From Chara braunii (taxonomy: Eukaryota; Streptophyta; Charophyceae; Charales; Characeae), in contig BFEA01000095.1 of NCBI GenBank assembly GCA_003427395.1, positions 529,722 through 582,867 on the forward strand: 53,146 bases of DNA, read 5' to 3'. Under the pieces are notes generated by a model, which ran no database searches, was not told the DNA's origin, and saw nothing but the letters and a program-made list of their open reading frames with translations. The position numbers and the translations under genes are program-made. This document shows positions 29,758 through 40,078 of the stretch, one piece after another. Position 1 is the first letter of the stretch, and each line of letters begins with the position of its first letter.

Positions 29758-31355
29758 GAATTTGCAGACCCCTTCCCCCCCCACACCCTGTCCTTAGAAG
29801 AACTTCCCCCTCCAAGAGGTATCAATCTGGTTCAGATTATACTAGTTCAGACGGGTTGGTGCCTCTTCCCCAAGTCGCCTGCTAAGTACATTCTCGGTAT
29901 GTACTTCCCCTCTTTTTTTTCTTTTTTCTTTTTTCTCTTTGTTTGTGTATGGACGCGCGGCCCGCTATCGGAGGGCGCGGTGTCCTAGCCCTCCTTTGTG
30001 TGCTAGACCCTTGCTCAGTGTCAATCCCTTGTCTCGATTTATTGCTCTAAGGCATGCCTCGCGCTGTAGGTTTGGAACTTGGGTTGTTTTCAGCGGGGGT
30101 CGGTCCTGGTGTCGTTGTCCTCAGCAAAAGGGGGTGTGCCGCAGGACTTCCATTGGTCCACGCAGGCTCAGCGCCCTGCTGTACAGCAGAGCACAACCGG
30201 CCGGTAGCCGTGGTAGCCGTCGGGTTCGTCCTGGGACGCGAGGATAGAAGGACTGGCGTAATCCTTTCTACTGCGCGCCGAGTGCCTACCTACCAGGTTT
30301 TGGGACATGTACACGAAATAGGTCATTGTCAAAAAGAAAACGGACTGAACAAAAGAAAACAAAATGTAAGAGTGAAAAGAAAATTAAGCGTCGGGATGGG
30401 CGCGCGGATCAAGGCTCTTGTTTTAATTCTAAGTGATCTGGCGATACTTGGTTACTGTGCCGCTGAGATTTCCTTGAGTTTTCCTTTTCTTTCCTTTTAA
30501 TTTTATTTTTATTGTTGTTATTTATTATTATAGTTATTGGGTCTTGTCAAGTCTTTTCTTGGTTGTCGCTTCGGAGAGACACTGACGGACTGAGCTTCGG
30601 GCCCCAGCAATGGTTTGTGGCTTAGATCGGCCCGATTCTTCAGATGTCGCCCCGCGGCCAAGCTGTCCAGTCGAGTTCCTGGCGAGGAGACCAACGGTCC
30701 GAGTTGCGACTGCGGCTGCAGCTTGTGGCCCAGACTGATCTGGCCTGTCGTTCTCGCGTCGATGGTTGGGGGGGGGGGTTCATCTGGGCACCGTGAGGTA
30801 GGACCCCAAAAAGAGGGCGACCCGCGGCCGCATCGGTAGGAGGCTTATCACCCCTGAAGAGGGTCAAAAGCCCCCTCCTTACCATCGGATATGGGTACCC
30901 GAGAAAAAACAGGTCGATGGTTCATTTTAAGAGGGAAGCGGTGTCGGTCGGGTTCTCGTTATGGGACCACAGCGCTAGGTACAGTGGACTTTTCACGTAA
31001 AGGCTGCCCCGCGATCGCTGGCACATCATTTTAAAATACTCTGTTTATCTATTGGTTTCGACTTTTGCTTCCTAATAAAGTATTTTCTTTTATTTCTATT
31101 AACTGACTTTATCGGCTTGATCCCTTGTTTAGAACGCGGGGACCACGACTGATAAAACCTTGTAAGAGGTGAGGGAGGGAGGCTTTAGAAAAGTTCGTCA
31201 TGGGGAAGAGTCACGCTGTGCTGAGTCCCAACTTATTGCAGACGGAGGGTTAAGCGCCCTTGGCGGGCGAGCGGGAGACTGCTGGCCTGCGTTTGCTTTT
31301 CACGCTTAGCAGTTTGGCTTTAGTTGTTGGGATGGCGGACTGAGTTGATGCTGGG
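29758..31355. other. Non-coding stretch, possible LINE trailer
   Basis: No gene is supported. It holds CT-rich runs (29905-29940), an 11-G run near 30768, and AATAAAG at about 31073. ORFs at 30054-30500 and elsewhere lack motifs and are of chance length. Confidence 0.4.
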
Positions 31356-31880
31356 TTGCTGAGAAAAGGCCTGGTTATGGCATGGCACGGGTATAGGCCC
31401 GGTTACTGGTACCATCTGGCCCGGTGGAAACCCCTGTCTGGGGAAGGGCCCTGGATCACAGTAGTGCTTAACTACGATGGAGGGGATGAGTCGAGGCTGA
31501 AGATCAACGTGGAAGGGGCTAAGGAGGTGGAGATGAGGACCAACTCAAAACTGCAGGACGCAATCACGGAGGCAAAGGATCGCGCAGAGCGGCGCTGCAG
31601 AAGGGATGGTGTAACAGCGAAAATGCAGGTAACGGTCTCGTATCATGAGACCGAGACCTCGATGGACACGGTGGATAGGGAGCAGGCCCATCTGGACCGG
31701 GATTCAGGTGGTGAGAGCGAAGTGAGCGAGGCGGGGGATCGGGAGACGGACCTTCAGTCCTGGAACAGACCAGGGCAGGTCCGCAAGAACCACCCGCTGG
31801 CACGACCTGGGGGTAGCGGGGCCGAGACCAGCGGGCGGCAGTGGAGTCCCAGAGAACGAGGGACAAGAAAGGCGGTGTGA
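31356..31880 (+). CDS. Hypothetical ORF, unknown
   Basis: 174 codons on the plus strand. The N-terminal part could be a small beta-rich fold (GPWITVVLNYDGGDESRLKINVE) followed by a charged helix (LQDAITEAKDRAERRCRR). The C-terminal half is hydrophilic, rich in Asp, Glu, Gly and Arg, and looks disordered. No family is recognised, and a minus-strand ORF (31564-31962) overlaps it. It may be a chance frame or an ORF1-like fragment of a LINE. Confidence 0.2.
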   Translation: MLRKGLVMAWHGYRPGYWYHLARWKPLSGEGPWITVVLNYDGGDESRLKINVEGAKEVEMRTNSKLQDAITEAKDRAERRCRRDGVTAKMQVTVSYHETETSMDTVDREQAHLDRDSGGESEVSEAGDRETDLQSWNRPGQVRKNHPLARPGGSGAETSGRQWSPRERGTRKAV

Positions 31881-34474
31881 GTAAGATACACACGCGACAT
31901 GCGGGCGACACATGGCAGAACTGAGTGAGCGAGAAAAGGTCAAGGGGGGAAGAGACAGGCAAGAGCGGAAACGCATGTGCAGTTGCGGAAAACTGACGTC
32001 AACCTGACTTCAGCGCGAGAAGAGTCACTGTGAGAGGGGGCGTGCGTACGCGGACGACAGATGGACGCTTCTGAAGCAGGGTGGAGAGAGAAGGTCAACG
32101 AGAATGCAGAGCGGTTGACGTCATCCTTACCTGGCTTGGAGTGGTGAGAGCTCCGTCCCCTCAGAGTTTCGAGCAGTCACTTTAGGATGACTTAAGAGCT
32201 GCCAGGAAAAGCTTGTGACGATCAGCGCGTCTTTCACAAACAGTTCCCTCATGGTGTCGCAAGATAGGCCCCTCTTGCTTCTCCTGCACTGGCTGTCGTA
32301 AAGCCTTATATACGGGCGAGGGAGGCTCAAAACACCTACTATGATCGGGGCATGTATGGCCACGAGCTAGTTGTGGAGGCAGTCGTGAGGGGATAGACCA
32401 AAAAGGTGTCTGAGCAGGAACGCGAGAGTGCAGGTGACTGAGCAAGCAGGATAAGTCTGAGAGATGTGTGTGTGTAATCTCGCTAAGTTGTTGGGTTTAA
32501 GCAAACGGTAGCCCATGACTGAGCCAGGCGCTTGATGAGACGAACGTTGAGGCTCTAATACTAGAATAGATGCCTGAGTTATGACGGTGCATGGGAAAGG
32601 ATCGATGGTCATGAGGCTAGCGAGAGGAAGGGGCCTCTCGCTTTTCGAACGTGATCTCACTTACCGGTTGATGCACCAACTGTGACGACCGCCTGTTTTG
32701 TCATCTCCGTCTGACTTTCAACCTGTAATGGGTATCGCTACCGAGGGTCAATGATGCACTTCTTTATAGCTATCCTGGCCAAGTCTTCAGATAAAACGCT
32801 GACCATTGCAAAATAACCCTTTTCCTTTTCTATTAGTTTTAGCTTCGTTCTCAGTTTGACTAATTAGTGTGACCAATCGTTGCTATCCGATCAAATTGCG
32901 TCGTGATAAAGGTTAAGTTGTAAACAGGATAAGCCAGTGGACATGGGAGTAGTCCTAACTCATAATAACGATTCGAAACTTGCTGGTTTCGGGAGGAGTC
33001 CAACGTACAGGCTACCAATTTGAGTGACTAGTAAGGTTGAAGGAGTTGGATATTCTTGATATTGGTGTGATTTTTCACCTATCTATTGGATGCATTCCCT
33101 GCGTTGAGTGGCTTACTTGATGACCTTGCAAGACCAGAGTCATGCAACCTCCGTATTCATGTGCTTAAGCTCTGCGAGGAAAGAAGACTACAAATACGAA
33201 TTAAAATTAAGACCTTTCCTTTTCCTTTTGCCGCATGATTGCACGGTTTGAGTATGCTGCGTGATTGCACAGTTTGATTATGTCGCGTGGTTGCACTGTG
33301 TGATTGTGCCATATGATTGAGTGGCTTGACTGTGCCATGCGACTGCATGAGAGCGTGGTTGTGTTGTTTTACATATGTCATTCAATTGATTGCTCGCTAG
33401 TAGTTGTACAAGTTTCTTTTGTGACCTGAGAAAAACTGAGTCAATGAATATACGAGTTTGTGAGTGTCCGTGTGATTAGACAAATACATGATTGAATGCT
33501 TTTGTGGGTTTGACAACAGCATGCGGATGTTCTGCTTGAATATGCAGAGCTACTCCTAGGCTCGTTGAGTGGGCATGAATGCCGAGAAGGAACGTGGGGA
33601 CGGTTTCAATTGGCTATGATCAATGCCTTTGATTTTTCATTATGTATGGGGAAAAGAAAGACAATGCTGAGAATAATCTCCTACGTCCTCGCCAAGTTTC
33701 TACTTGACGGTGACTAAGTGTCTATTCTACCCAGGTTGGAGTAAAGTCCAACTTAGTGGAAAGTGATTTGAGTACCTCACTATAGCCGACAGGGTTTTAA
33801 CCGAGGCATGAAAAAGCGTTGTGTACACTCTCCTTTTCCTAGTTTTCTCTAGAAGTTCTTACCTCAGTTGATCTCGATGGCAATGTGAGCACTAGGGCAG
33901 TTTTTCTCAGAGCCTTTGTTCTTACCTTTTCATTGAGCTTGAGTGCGGGCTGGTCAATTGCCAGGAAGCAAAGTTTTCACTCGATCATATCGGACATTTA
34001 GTTAAAACGGTGTGTGAGTGGTCGAGCTAAACGATACTCAGTCATGCTTGGACTAACGGTGCGAAGTATACAAACTATGTAATGGGACCTACCAAGGTGC
34101 GCTCAGACACTCTCTAAGCTCAGAGTCTCCGCTTTCGGGCTAAAGTTCTGTTCAGACGAGCCATTGGCTGAGTTTCTGCGCCTTTAGACCTTGCACGTGG
34201 CACAAACCCTTTTCCCCTTTGATGGGACTATTTGAGGTTCCAGACAGTAAGCCTTGTTACTGGTCACTTTAAAAGATTCCCCACATACATTCGTTCAATC
34301 CGTGTAATTTTAAATAGCTTACACAGGAGGTTTAATTTCGGGTACGACTGAGAATCAGTATTGTGATTAATTGAAACATCCCGACCGGATCTCTTAAGGA
34401 GTGTTAACAGCCCTCTGTGCCATGATCTGACTCTGCAAACCCAAGGACGGGGTTATGAGAAGAGTGCAACAATC
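31881..34474. other. Non-coding stretch; possible LTR or leader upstream of element E
   Basis: No gene is supported. TGTGACGACC at 32691 looks like an LTR start, and on the minus strand CACA is followed by TTGGTGCATC, which looks like a primer-binding site; neither reading is confirmed by a second copy. It holds a 26-bp tandem repeat at 33232-33355. If element E has a 5' LTR, it should lie here, but no matching 3' LTR was found downstream. Confidence 0.35.
33232..33355. repeat. 26-bp tandem repeat, five degenerate units
   Basis: Units such as CTGCGTGATTGCACAGTTTGATTATG, TCGCGTGGTTGCACTGTGTGATTGTG and CCATATGATTGAGTGGCTTGACTGTG follow one another in phase. Confidence 0.75.
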
Positions 34475-34723
34475 ATGGAAGGCACATACAAGTTGGGGAT
34501 TACCTATGCCCTCCATCTGGAGAAAAGAGATGACTGGGAGGAAAAAATCGTTGAAAAAGTTCCGTACATCTTGGGAATAATGAGGGGGAGAATGTTGGAA
34601 ATAGTAAAAAATCAGAAGTTCGTGGCATACACAGTCTACTTCTACGAGCTAGACGGGCGGTTATATGGCACCTTCTCATTTGTAGAGACAGTTGACCGGG
34701 CCAGAGAGGTCCTTAGCACTTAA
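34475..34723 (+). CDS. Element E pre-gag ORF P1 (beta family), unknown
   Basis: 82 codons from an ATG. It resembles P7 and P8 at the other end of the array: a hydrophobic segment then VAYTVYFYELDGRLYG and a charged helix ending DRAREVLS (compare IAYTLYIQNSQG and LVSLARKM in P8). No known domain. It is the first frame of the array. It may be a separate small protein or a piece of a longer decayed gene. Confidence 0.4.
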   Translation: MEGTYKLGITYALHLEKRDDWEEKIVEKVPYILGIMRGRMLEIVKNQKFVAYTVYFYELDGRLYGTFSFVETVDRAREVLST

Positions 34724-34941
34724 CAGTAGGGGTAAGGAGAGAAGGGGGTGTCGATAGTACTCTGTCGAATGCAACAAAGGGGGGCGGGGACCAGTGAGAA
34801 TAACACACTTGGCGATTTTGAGGACTAGTACTTACACGCTATTCAATTAAATGTTCAATCCATACTTAAGAGTCCGAGCATTCATCAACGCCTGGATATT
34901 ACTATTCACACCGAGGTCAACTATATTTTCCAGTCCCTTGG

Positions 34942-35553
34942 GTGCTAAAAGCCAGCCTGGTGAGTACAGTACAGTCGTTCCCTGTCCCTGAGGCTGTCCT
35001 CTCAAGCCTCAACCAAGTGGCTTCAAAGGATTCCTTCTGGTATCAGTATGTTAGTGCTGTTTGCTTCAGGCAGGGAGACCTATCCATCTACATGGTCCAC
35101 ACGAAGTTTGCTGGTGGTACCCTTCATGACCTGTGGCCATATTTGAAGAAGGGCAAAGAGTTCCATGACTATTTTGACTCGGTCTGGATTGTCGCGGCCG
35201 GGTACCTGGAGGGAAGAGAGAGAGAGCTTGATGAGAGTGGTACTAGGCTGATCTGCAGCTTTGGGCCGAAGCTCTACTCTGACTACCCCAGACCCCTAGT
35301 GCCCTTTAGTCTGACAGACGGCTCTTGTTGGGGAGATCTGGTTGACCTGGCCAAGAGGTACCTTTCGCCCGCGGTGATTGATTATGAGGCAGTGACTAAG
35401 CCATCCGAGTTTCTGCATCTCAGGGGGGGCATCTTCCCTCAGCCATACCTCCCCACTCTATGGGAGGAGTTTTGTGCTATGGTTGATTTCCGTGTCATGG
35501 GACTTGGATGGAAGTTCTCTCAGTTAGCAGGGTTCAGGTGGCTCTACATTTAG
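34942..35553 (+). CDS. Element E pre-gag ORF P2 (alpha family), unknown
   Basis: 203 codons, the longest intact ORF of the array. Residues 20-145 follow the alpha-family layout: LSIYMVHTKF strand, a Tyr-rich turn (WPYLKKG), a helix with Trp (DSVWIVAAGYLEGREREL), a strand, the Pro pair (YPRPLVPF) and a closing WGDLVDLAKRY. The C-terminal 50 residues are extra and read FPQPYLPTLWEEFCAMVDF, which looks like a second helical cap. No signal peptide or membrane segment. No known family recognised. Confidence 0.45.
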   Translation: MLKASLVSTVQSFPVPEAVLSSLNQVASKDSFWYQYVSAVCFRQGDLSIYMVHTKFAGGTLHDLWPYLKKGKEFHDYFDSVWIVAAGYLEGRERELDESGTRLICSFGPKLYSDYPRPLVPFSLTDGSCWGDLVDLAKRYLSPAVIDYEAVTKPSEFLHLRGGIFPQPYLPTLWEEFCAMVDFRVMGLGWKFSQLAGFRWLYI

Positions 35554-36441
35554 AAGCCTCAACCTCAGAGAGTCGGAGGCATGGCAAGAAGCCCAAACAA
35601 CAGATGACAAAGTGACAGATGGAGAGTGAGGTTCAGAAGGTTGAATGAGGACTCTTGATTGGTGCTGGCCATGCTCTTTTCATGTGTACTCCCTGAGATT
35701 ATTATGAGTTCTCATTCTTCCCTCAATCATTTGACTTTGTCTTTGCTCGAGTCAGTCGGTCTTGCCTTCTTGCATCGTTTTTTTTGCTTGATGATTGCTC
35801 GCGTGAAAAATTCCGTCATAGTTCTCAAAATCAGATTCGCACAACTTACGCATGCATAGCGTTACATAATTTTTATGATTGTTATTTGCATGATTATTTG
35901 CTATTCCGAATCACAATTAAAGGTTCCTAAGACTAGGGACCTGCGAAGACCGCAATTGAATGGTCTCGCTCGAAGCCGTCCAAAGAGGAAAGAATTTGCA
36001 TTAATTAATTTTATTTTACTATTGCAATCACAAACAAAACCCTGTGTGACACCCTGTTGGTTTTCCGGTCGCCCGAAGTGGCCCGACTAGAAGAAGTGCA
36101 ACAAAAATGGCGTCGTTGCCGAGGACATGAAAACATTTTCGTGTCCCGAACGAGCCTGGGTCATCATCATGTTTGACCTTTTGGTTAGGCATTGAGAACT
36201 GTTGACAACATCTAAATTTTTCAGACTCATTTTCCAATCTTTCTTGAGTCATTATTGTCTTGAAAAGCCTGACTTGCTAACTGAGTCTTATCTTTCCTTG
36301 TGTGAGGTACCACACTGGACTAGGGAGAGAAGATTGATATAATTGACTGAAGGAAATCGAGTTTGATACCCGGTATGCTCTATTGTCTCTCAACACACTG
36401 AAGGAACTGAAGAAAAAAAAGAGTGGATCAGACCAAGACAA
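35554..36441. other. Gap in the pre-gag array, no gene
   Basis: No supported gene. ORFs of 66-74 codons lack the repeat pattern. It contains TGTGACACCCTGTTGG at about 36045, an LTR-like start, but no second copy. It may be decayed leader or a small insertion. Confidence 0.3.
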
Positions 36442-36855
36442 ATGTTGGTCGACAGTGCCCAGAGAGATTTATCCAAGCTCACCTCCAGTGGAATATTTCC
36501 TTACAGATATGAGGGTTGTTGGGGCTATCATGCCTATGGCTCGACCATCTGTGTAGTGCTGACTCACGTCTTGGAGGGAGATATCTACGATACCCGCCCA
36601 TATGTCAAGGAGGGAGGCAGCAATGATGGTGAAAAATTTAATTGGCTATGGGAAATTGTGATCGAATTTATTTACGACGAAAAGGCAGATCTGATCAAGC
36701 AAAAGAAAAAAGTGGAATGGGGAATAATATCAGTAACATATAAGACTGTTTCAATCCCTCCTATACCTGACAGCTATTGCGATGGGACTGACTGGTTGTC
36801 AATTGTCAACATGGTAACGACGCGAGAGGATAGAAACGGTGGTCATGAGAACTGA
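36442..36855 (+). CDS. Element E pre-gag ORF P3 (alpha family), unknown
   Basis: 137 codons. Alpha layout: FPYRYEG, a strand ICVVLTHVLEG, YDTRPYVKEGG, a helix FNWLWEIVIEFIYDEK, then WGIISVTYKTVSIPPIP and DWLSIVNMV. This agrees position by position with P4 and P5 in the aromatic and Pro residues. The function is not known. Confidence 0.45.
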   Translation: MLVDSAQRDLSKLTSSGIFPYRYEGCWGYHAYGSTICVVLTHVLEGDIYDTRPYVKEGGSNDGEKFNWLWEIVIEFIYDEKADLIKQKKKVEWGIISVTYKTVSIPPIPDSYCDGTDWLSIVNMVTTREDRNGGHEN

Positions 36856-36956
36856 AGGGATTTCAGCAGAGGTAGTCAGTCAGAGAAGGTCAAAATTTGG
36901 TAGAGGTTCAGGCCCAAGTTAAGAAAAGGTCGGATATCTCATAGGGTCACTGAATA

Positions 36957-37321
36957 CTCTAAGCAAGAGAGAGACATTTCCATATGAAGTTGTCAGATAT
37001 GAGATGGTCGAGAGCGGATGAGAATAAGAACGACTTTATGTATTGACATACTTGGATGTGTATGACGTAAGAATTTATGTCCCAAAAGAAAGAAGTGTAG
37101 ATGCATTATATAGGAGATGCTGGGGATTTGTTGAAGATGCAGTACTAAAGAAGAAAGAGAGATTTGAGAGGAAAAATAAAACCTTCACTAGATCTACTCG
37201 ATTTACTGTCTTTGAGGGATTTTCAGCACCTCCTTTGCCTGATATAAATTTATCAAAGGATAATTGGTTTGCGGTGATTGAGTTTGCCCAGAAAGTGAAG
37301 CGAGGCCAAAGAGTCGAATGA
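36957..37321 (+). pseudogene. Element E pre-gag ORF P4 (alpha family)
   Basis: The frame reads FPYEVVRYEMVESG then two stops (near 37019 and 37025), then LYVLTY, YDVRIYVPKE, a Trp-containing helix CWGFVEDAVLKKKERF, FEGFSAPPLPD and DNWFAVIEFAQKVKR. The intact part begins with ATG 37043. It is the closest match to P5 (LPYEVVRYE; YDIEIYVPK; HWYAMIKFVWKVKR), which shows a duplication. Confidence 0.5.
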
Positions 37322-37812
37322 GTCGACGCTATGTACCCCTGAGGGAGAAACCTAGGCTTAGGCTAATAAGAGACCATGAAGGGTTGAGTAGGGATGAATC
37401 AGACAGACTGTTAAATTCTCTTAATTCTATAGCAGGTAGAGTCGTACTTCCTTATGAGGTCGTGAGGTATGAAGTAATAAAGAAACCAAGACATGAACAT
37501 GACAGTCTATATGTTCTTACGTACTATTTTGCTGATCTTGATGAGTATGATATTGAAATTTATGTACCAAAGCAAAGATTTGATGAATGCAGAAAAGGTG
37601 TGTGTTGGTAACGAGCGTCGGATCTTGTGCATGATGAGAAAAGAAGATTAGAGTGAGAGGGGAGGAGTTTCTTTTTTAGTACTTATGTCGGGCCTTTTGT
37701 TGGGATACCGTCGGCATCAGTTGAGGGACTCACGTTCCCAAGGGACCATTGGTATGCCATGATAAAATTTGTATGGAAAGTGAAGAGGGCCCAAGAAAAA
37801 TACTCTCAGTAA
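37318..37812 (+). pseudogene. Element E pre-gag ORF P5 (alpha family)
   Basis: The ATG overlaps the P4 stop (ATGA at 37318-37321), as in translationally coupled frames. Residues run to TAA 37609, then the same frame continues through a second stop to TAA 37810 with VGPFVGIPSAS and DHWYAMIKFVWKVKR. It therefore had the full alpha layout before two stops broke it. It starts with a basic segment (RRYVPLREKPRLRLIRDHEG). Confidence 0.5.
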
Positions 37813-38186
37813 CTACGATAACTACTGTGAGGGGCAAACTCTATGAGGTGATAGGACATGATAATCTCTTTATAATCCTGAGGCATGAGATTTGTGGGGA
37901 AGGACATATAGTATTTCATATCCCAATTGTTAAGTTCATAAACTCTGACTGTCAGGATGTGAGGTTTTATTCCTATAAAAGTCTGGAGGAGGAAGTTGAC
38001 TACTTGGAATACTTAAAAGGGGCGTATGTCAATCTTGAACGGACAAAAAAGTGGCTAGAAAAACTGAAAAGGAAAGTAACATGGGGAGTGGGAGTAAGGG
38101 AATTTGAAAGGTTCCCCGAATTTTCAATCGCTAAGGGGTTTGAAGATAGAAGGGATTGGATGCCTCTGCCAGAAGCCATTGCTTAG
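37749..38186 (+). CDS. Element E pre-gag ORF P6 (alpha family), unknown
   Basis: 145 codons, beginning inside the end of P5 in another frame; a start near 37764 is equally possible. Layout: strands LYEVIGHDNLFIILRHEI and HIVFHIPIVKF, VRFYSYKSLEEEVDYLEYL, a Lys-rich helix (RTKKWLEKLKRKVTWGVG), FPEFSIAKGF and DWMPLPEAIA. It is the most diverged alpha member, kept recognisable by WG, F-P and D-W. Confidence 0.4.
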   Translation: MVCHDKICMESEEGPRKILSVTTITTVRGKLYEVIGHDNLFIILRHEICGEGHIVFHIPIVKFINSDCQDVRFYSYKSLEEEVDYLEYLKGAYVNLERTKKWLEKLKRKVTWGVGVREFERFPEFSIAKGFEDRRDWMPLPEAIA

Positions 38187-38364
38187 ATTGGTAGGGCAAG
38201 AGAGAATGACTCTACTGTGATGATAAAAACCTTACTCCTGAGAACCTTTGTACACAAATTTGAGATTCATGATTATGCCTGAGAACCTTTGAACACGAAT
38301 TTGAGATTCCTGATTATGTTCAACATGAGATCTACCTTTCAGATATTGTTTATGATGTCTAGCA

Positions 38365-38655
38365 ATGCCCGGTTTGACTGAACAGCTAATGTTGGGTGTT
38401 GTGTTGGAGGGTAGAATAATCAAGGTAGAAGGAACTCTTCGGATCTCTGATAGGAACCTTTCTACCTTGGATGAGTTTGAGTTTCTGCAGCCTTTCTTTG
38501 ATCGAATGAGAGATTTTGCCCTGAGAATTGTCACTGATCAGACTGAGATAAGTTATCTATTAAAGGTAGTGAAAGTGGAAACTGTTGAGAAGATATTATA
38601 CCACACTTCTCGGGGACGAGTATCTCTTGCCAGAAGGATCAACAGCGGGTTGTAA
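38365..38655 (+). CDS. Element E pre-gag ORF P7 (beta family), unknown
   Basis: 96 codons. Pattern: MLGVVLEGRIIKVEGTLRI, then LQPFFDRMRDFALRIVTDQTEISYLLKVV and a tail RGRVSLARRINSGL. It pairs with P8 (RYFMIGGTLKGYNRR; LRRIALPLITTQSIIAYTLYI; LVSLARKM) and less closely with P1. Confidence 0.4.
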   Translation: MPGLTEQLMLGVVLEGRIIKVEGTLRISDRNLSTLDEFEFLQPFFDRMRDFALRIVTDQTEISYLLKVVKVETVEKILYHTSRGRVSLARRINSGL

Positions 38656-38658
38656 GCG

Positions 38659-38925
38659 ATGCAATTTGATTATGAGATCATAGACTTGACTCGTTATTTT
38701 ATGATTGGAGGTACTTTGAAGGGGTATAACAGAAGACTGGGTAGGGACGATGAAAGATAGTTGATTAAGGATTACATCGGGAGGTTGAGAAGGATTGCTT
38801 TACCTTTGATTACTACCCAGTCTATCATTGCATATACTCTTTATATACAGAATTCTCAAGGGGTGGAACAAACCAGAGAAGAAAGGAACGAACTTGTATC
38901 CCTTGCGAGAAAAATGAGAGATTGA
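38659..38925 (+). pseudogene. Element E pre-gag ORF P8 (beta family)
   Basis: From ATG 38659, four bases after the P7 stop, to TGA 38923, broken by one TAG at 38758. It has the beta layout described for P7. The next gene, gag, begins 61 bp further on. It is too short in uninterrupted frame to be noted by length alone. Confidence 0.4.
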
Positions 38926-38986
38926 AAGACGAGGAGGAAGACGGCAAGAGTGATAGAGAGAAAGAAGAAACTATCCGGGAAAGCCT

Positions 38987-40078
38987 ATGGTCAAATTGGC
39001 AGGACGAGGGAGACCGAGTTCTTCTGCAGGGACTAATGAGGACGCCTTAGTTGGGGTTATACGGGAACTGGTCGAGAGGGTCGATACAATCAAAGGAGGG
39101 TCAGACATTGCAAGAGCAAAGAGGCCAGATGAAAGAATTTCTTGTTTCAGAGGACCCCAGGTTAATGATTTCTTGGACGAGTATGAATTATTTGGACTCA
39201 GTTATGGCTGGACAGACAAGCAACGACTTAAACATCTCCCATCTTACTGTGATACTGACTCAAGACTGGCAGTTCAGGAATTGATGGAAGGAGCCACTAC
39301 ATGGGAAGAGGTCAAGGAGAGACTAAAAAAAAAAAATTGAGAAAGATTCAATTCCAACTACAACTAAGGACTTCCTCAACAAGAGGAGAGTTAAATATGA
39401 CACTTTCCATGTTTTTCTTCAGATCTTTATTCGAACAACATGAAGAATTCTATATTTGGACGAAGCTCAGAGATGCCATATATTTTTGACAAATTTTACT
39501 GACACTGAAAGGCAGACAGTTCTCAATCAAGCTCGGCACTATCCTCTCAGATTGGATGAAATGGTTGCAATCATAAGAACTCTACCAACTGTCTCTCATA
39601 AGAAATGGTCACTGGATCAGATCAGTACTTTGGCCAAAGACTGGGAGACTGAGAATGGTATGAATAGAGAAAGCAATCAGACTGCTGAGAATATTCTTCA
39701 GAAAGTGATGACTAACTTTATGCCTGCAAGGCCTGCAACCCATGTTGTGGATGACAGAGGAAAGAAGAAGGTTGAAAGTGAGGAAGATGACGACGATGAA
39801 GATGACGGTGAGAACTATGGTAAGAAAGAGGATTCTTCCAGATCCAAAAAGAATGGAAAGAATGTTGATGGAGGAAACAAAGAAAGGAGAAAACATGATG
39901 AGCGTCCTAAAATGAGTTTTGTTTGCTACAATTGTGGTGAAGGAGGTCACACTACCACCTATTGCAAGCCTCTTGAGGAAGATGTGAGGAGTGGAGTGGC
40001 AAAGAAGGATGCGATGGGCCATGTCTGTGATAGAGTTGGACCCCAGGCATCCAGGAGGTATGAAACTTCTTGCTCTTA
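38987..40078 (+). pseudogene. Element E Gag
   Basis: The capsid part starts at ATG 38987: after a Gly/Ser-rich start come FRGPQVNDFLDEYELFG, a WTDKQRLKHLPSYCD segment and TWEEVKERL, as in Gag of this lineage. A run of 12 A (39325-39336) coincides with a change of frame. The following frame (39456-40079) has a helical part, a very acidic stretch (DDDDEDDGE), a basic stretch and a CCHC knuckle CYNCGEGGHTTTYC near 39925-39965. Other stops lie in between (about 39415-39440). It would package element RNA; this copy is broken. Confidence 0.8.

Noticed and set aside
30054-30500. Plus-strand ORF of 148 codons as a host gene
   Set aside because: Low-complexity ends, no motif and no support from neighbours.
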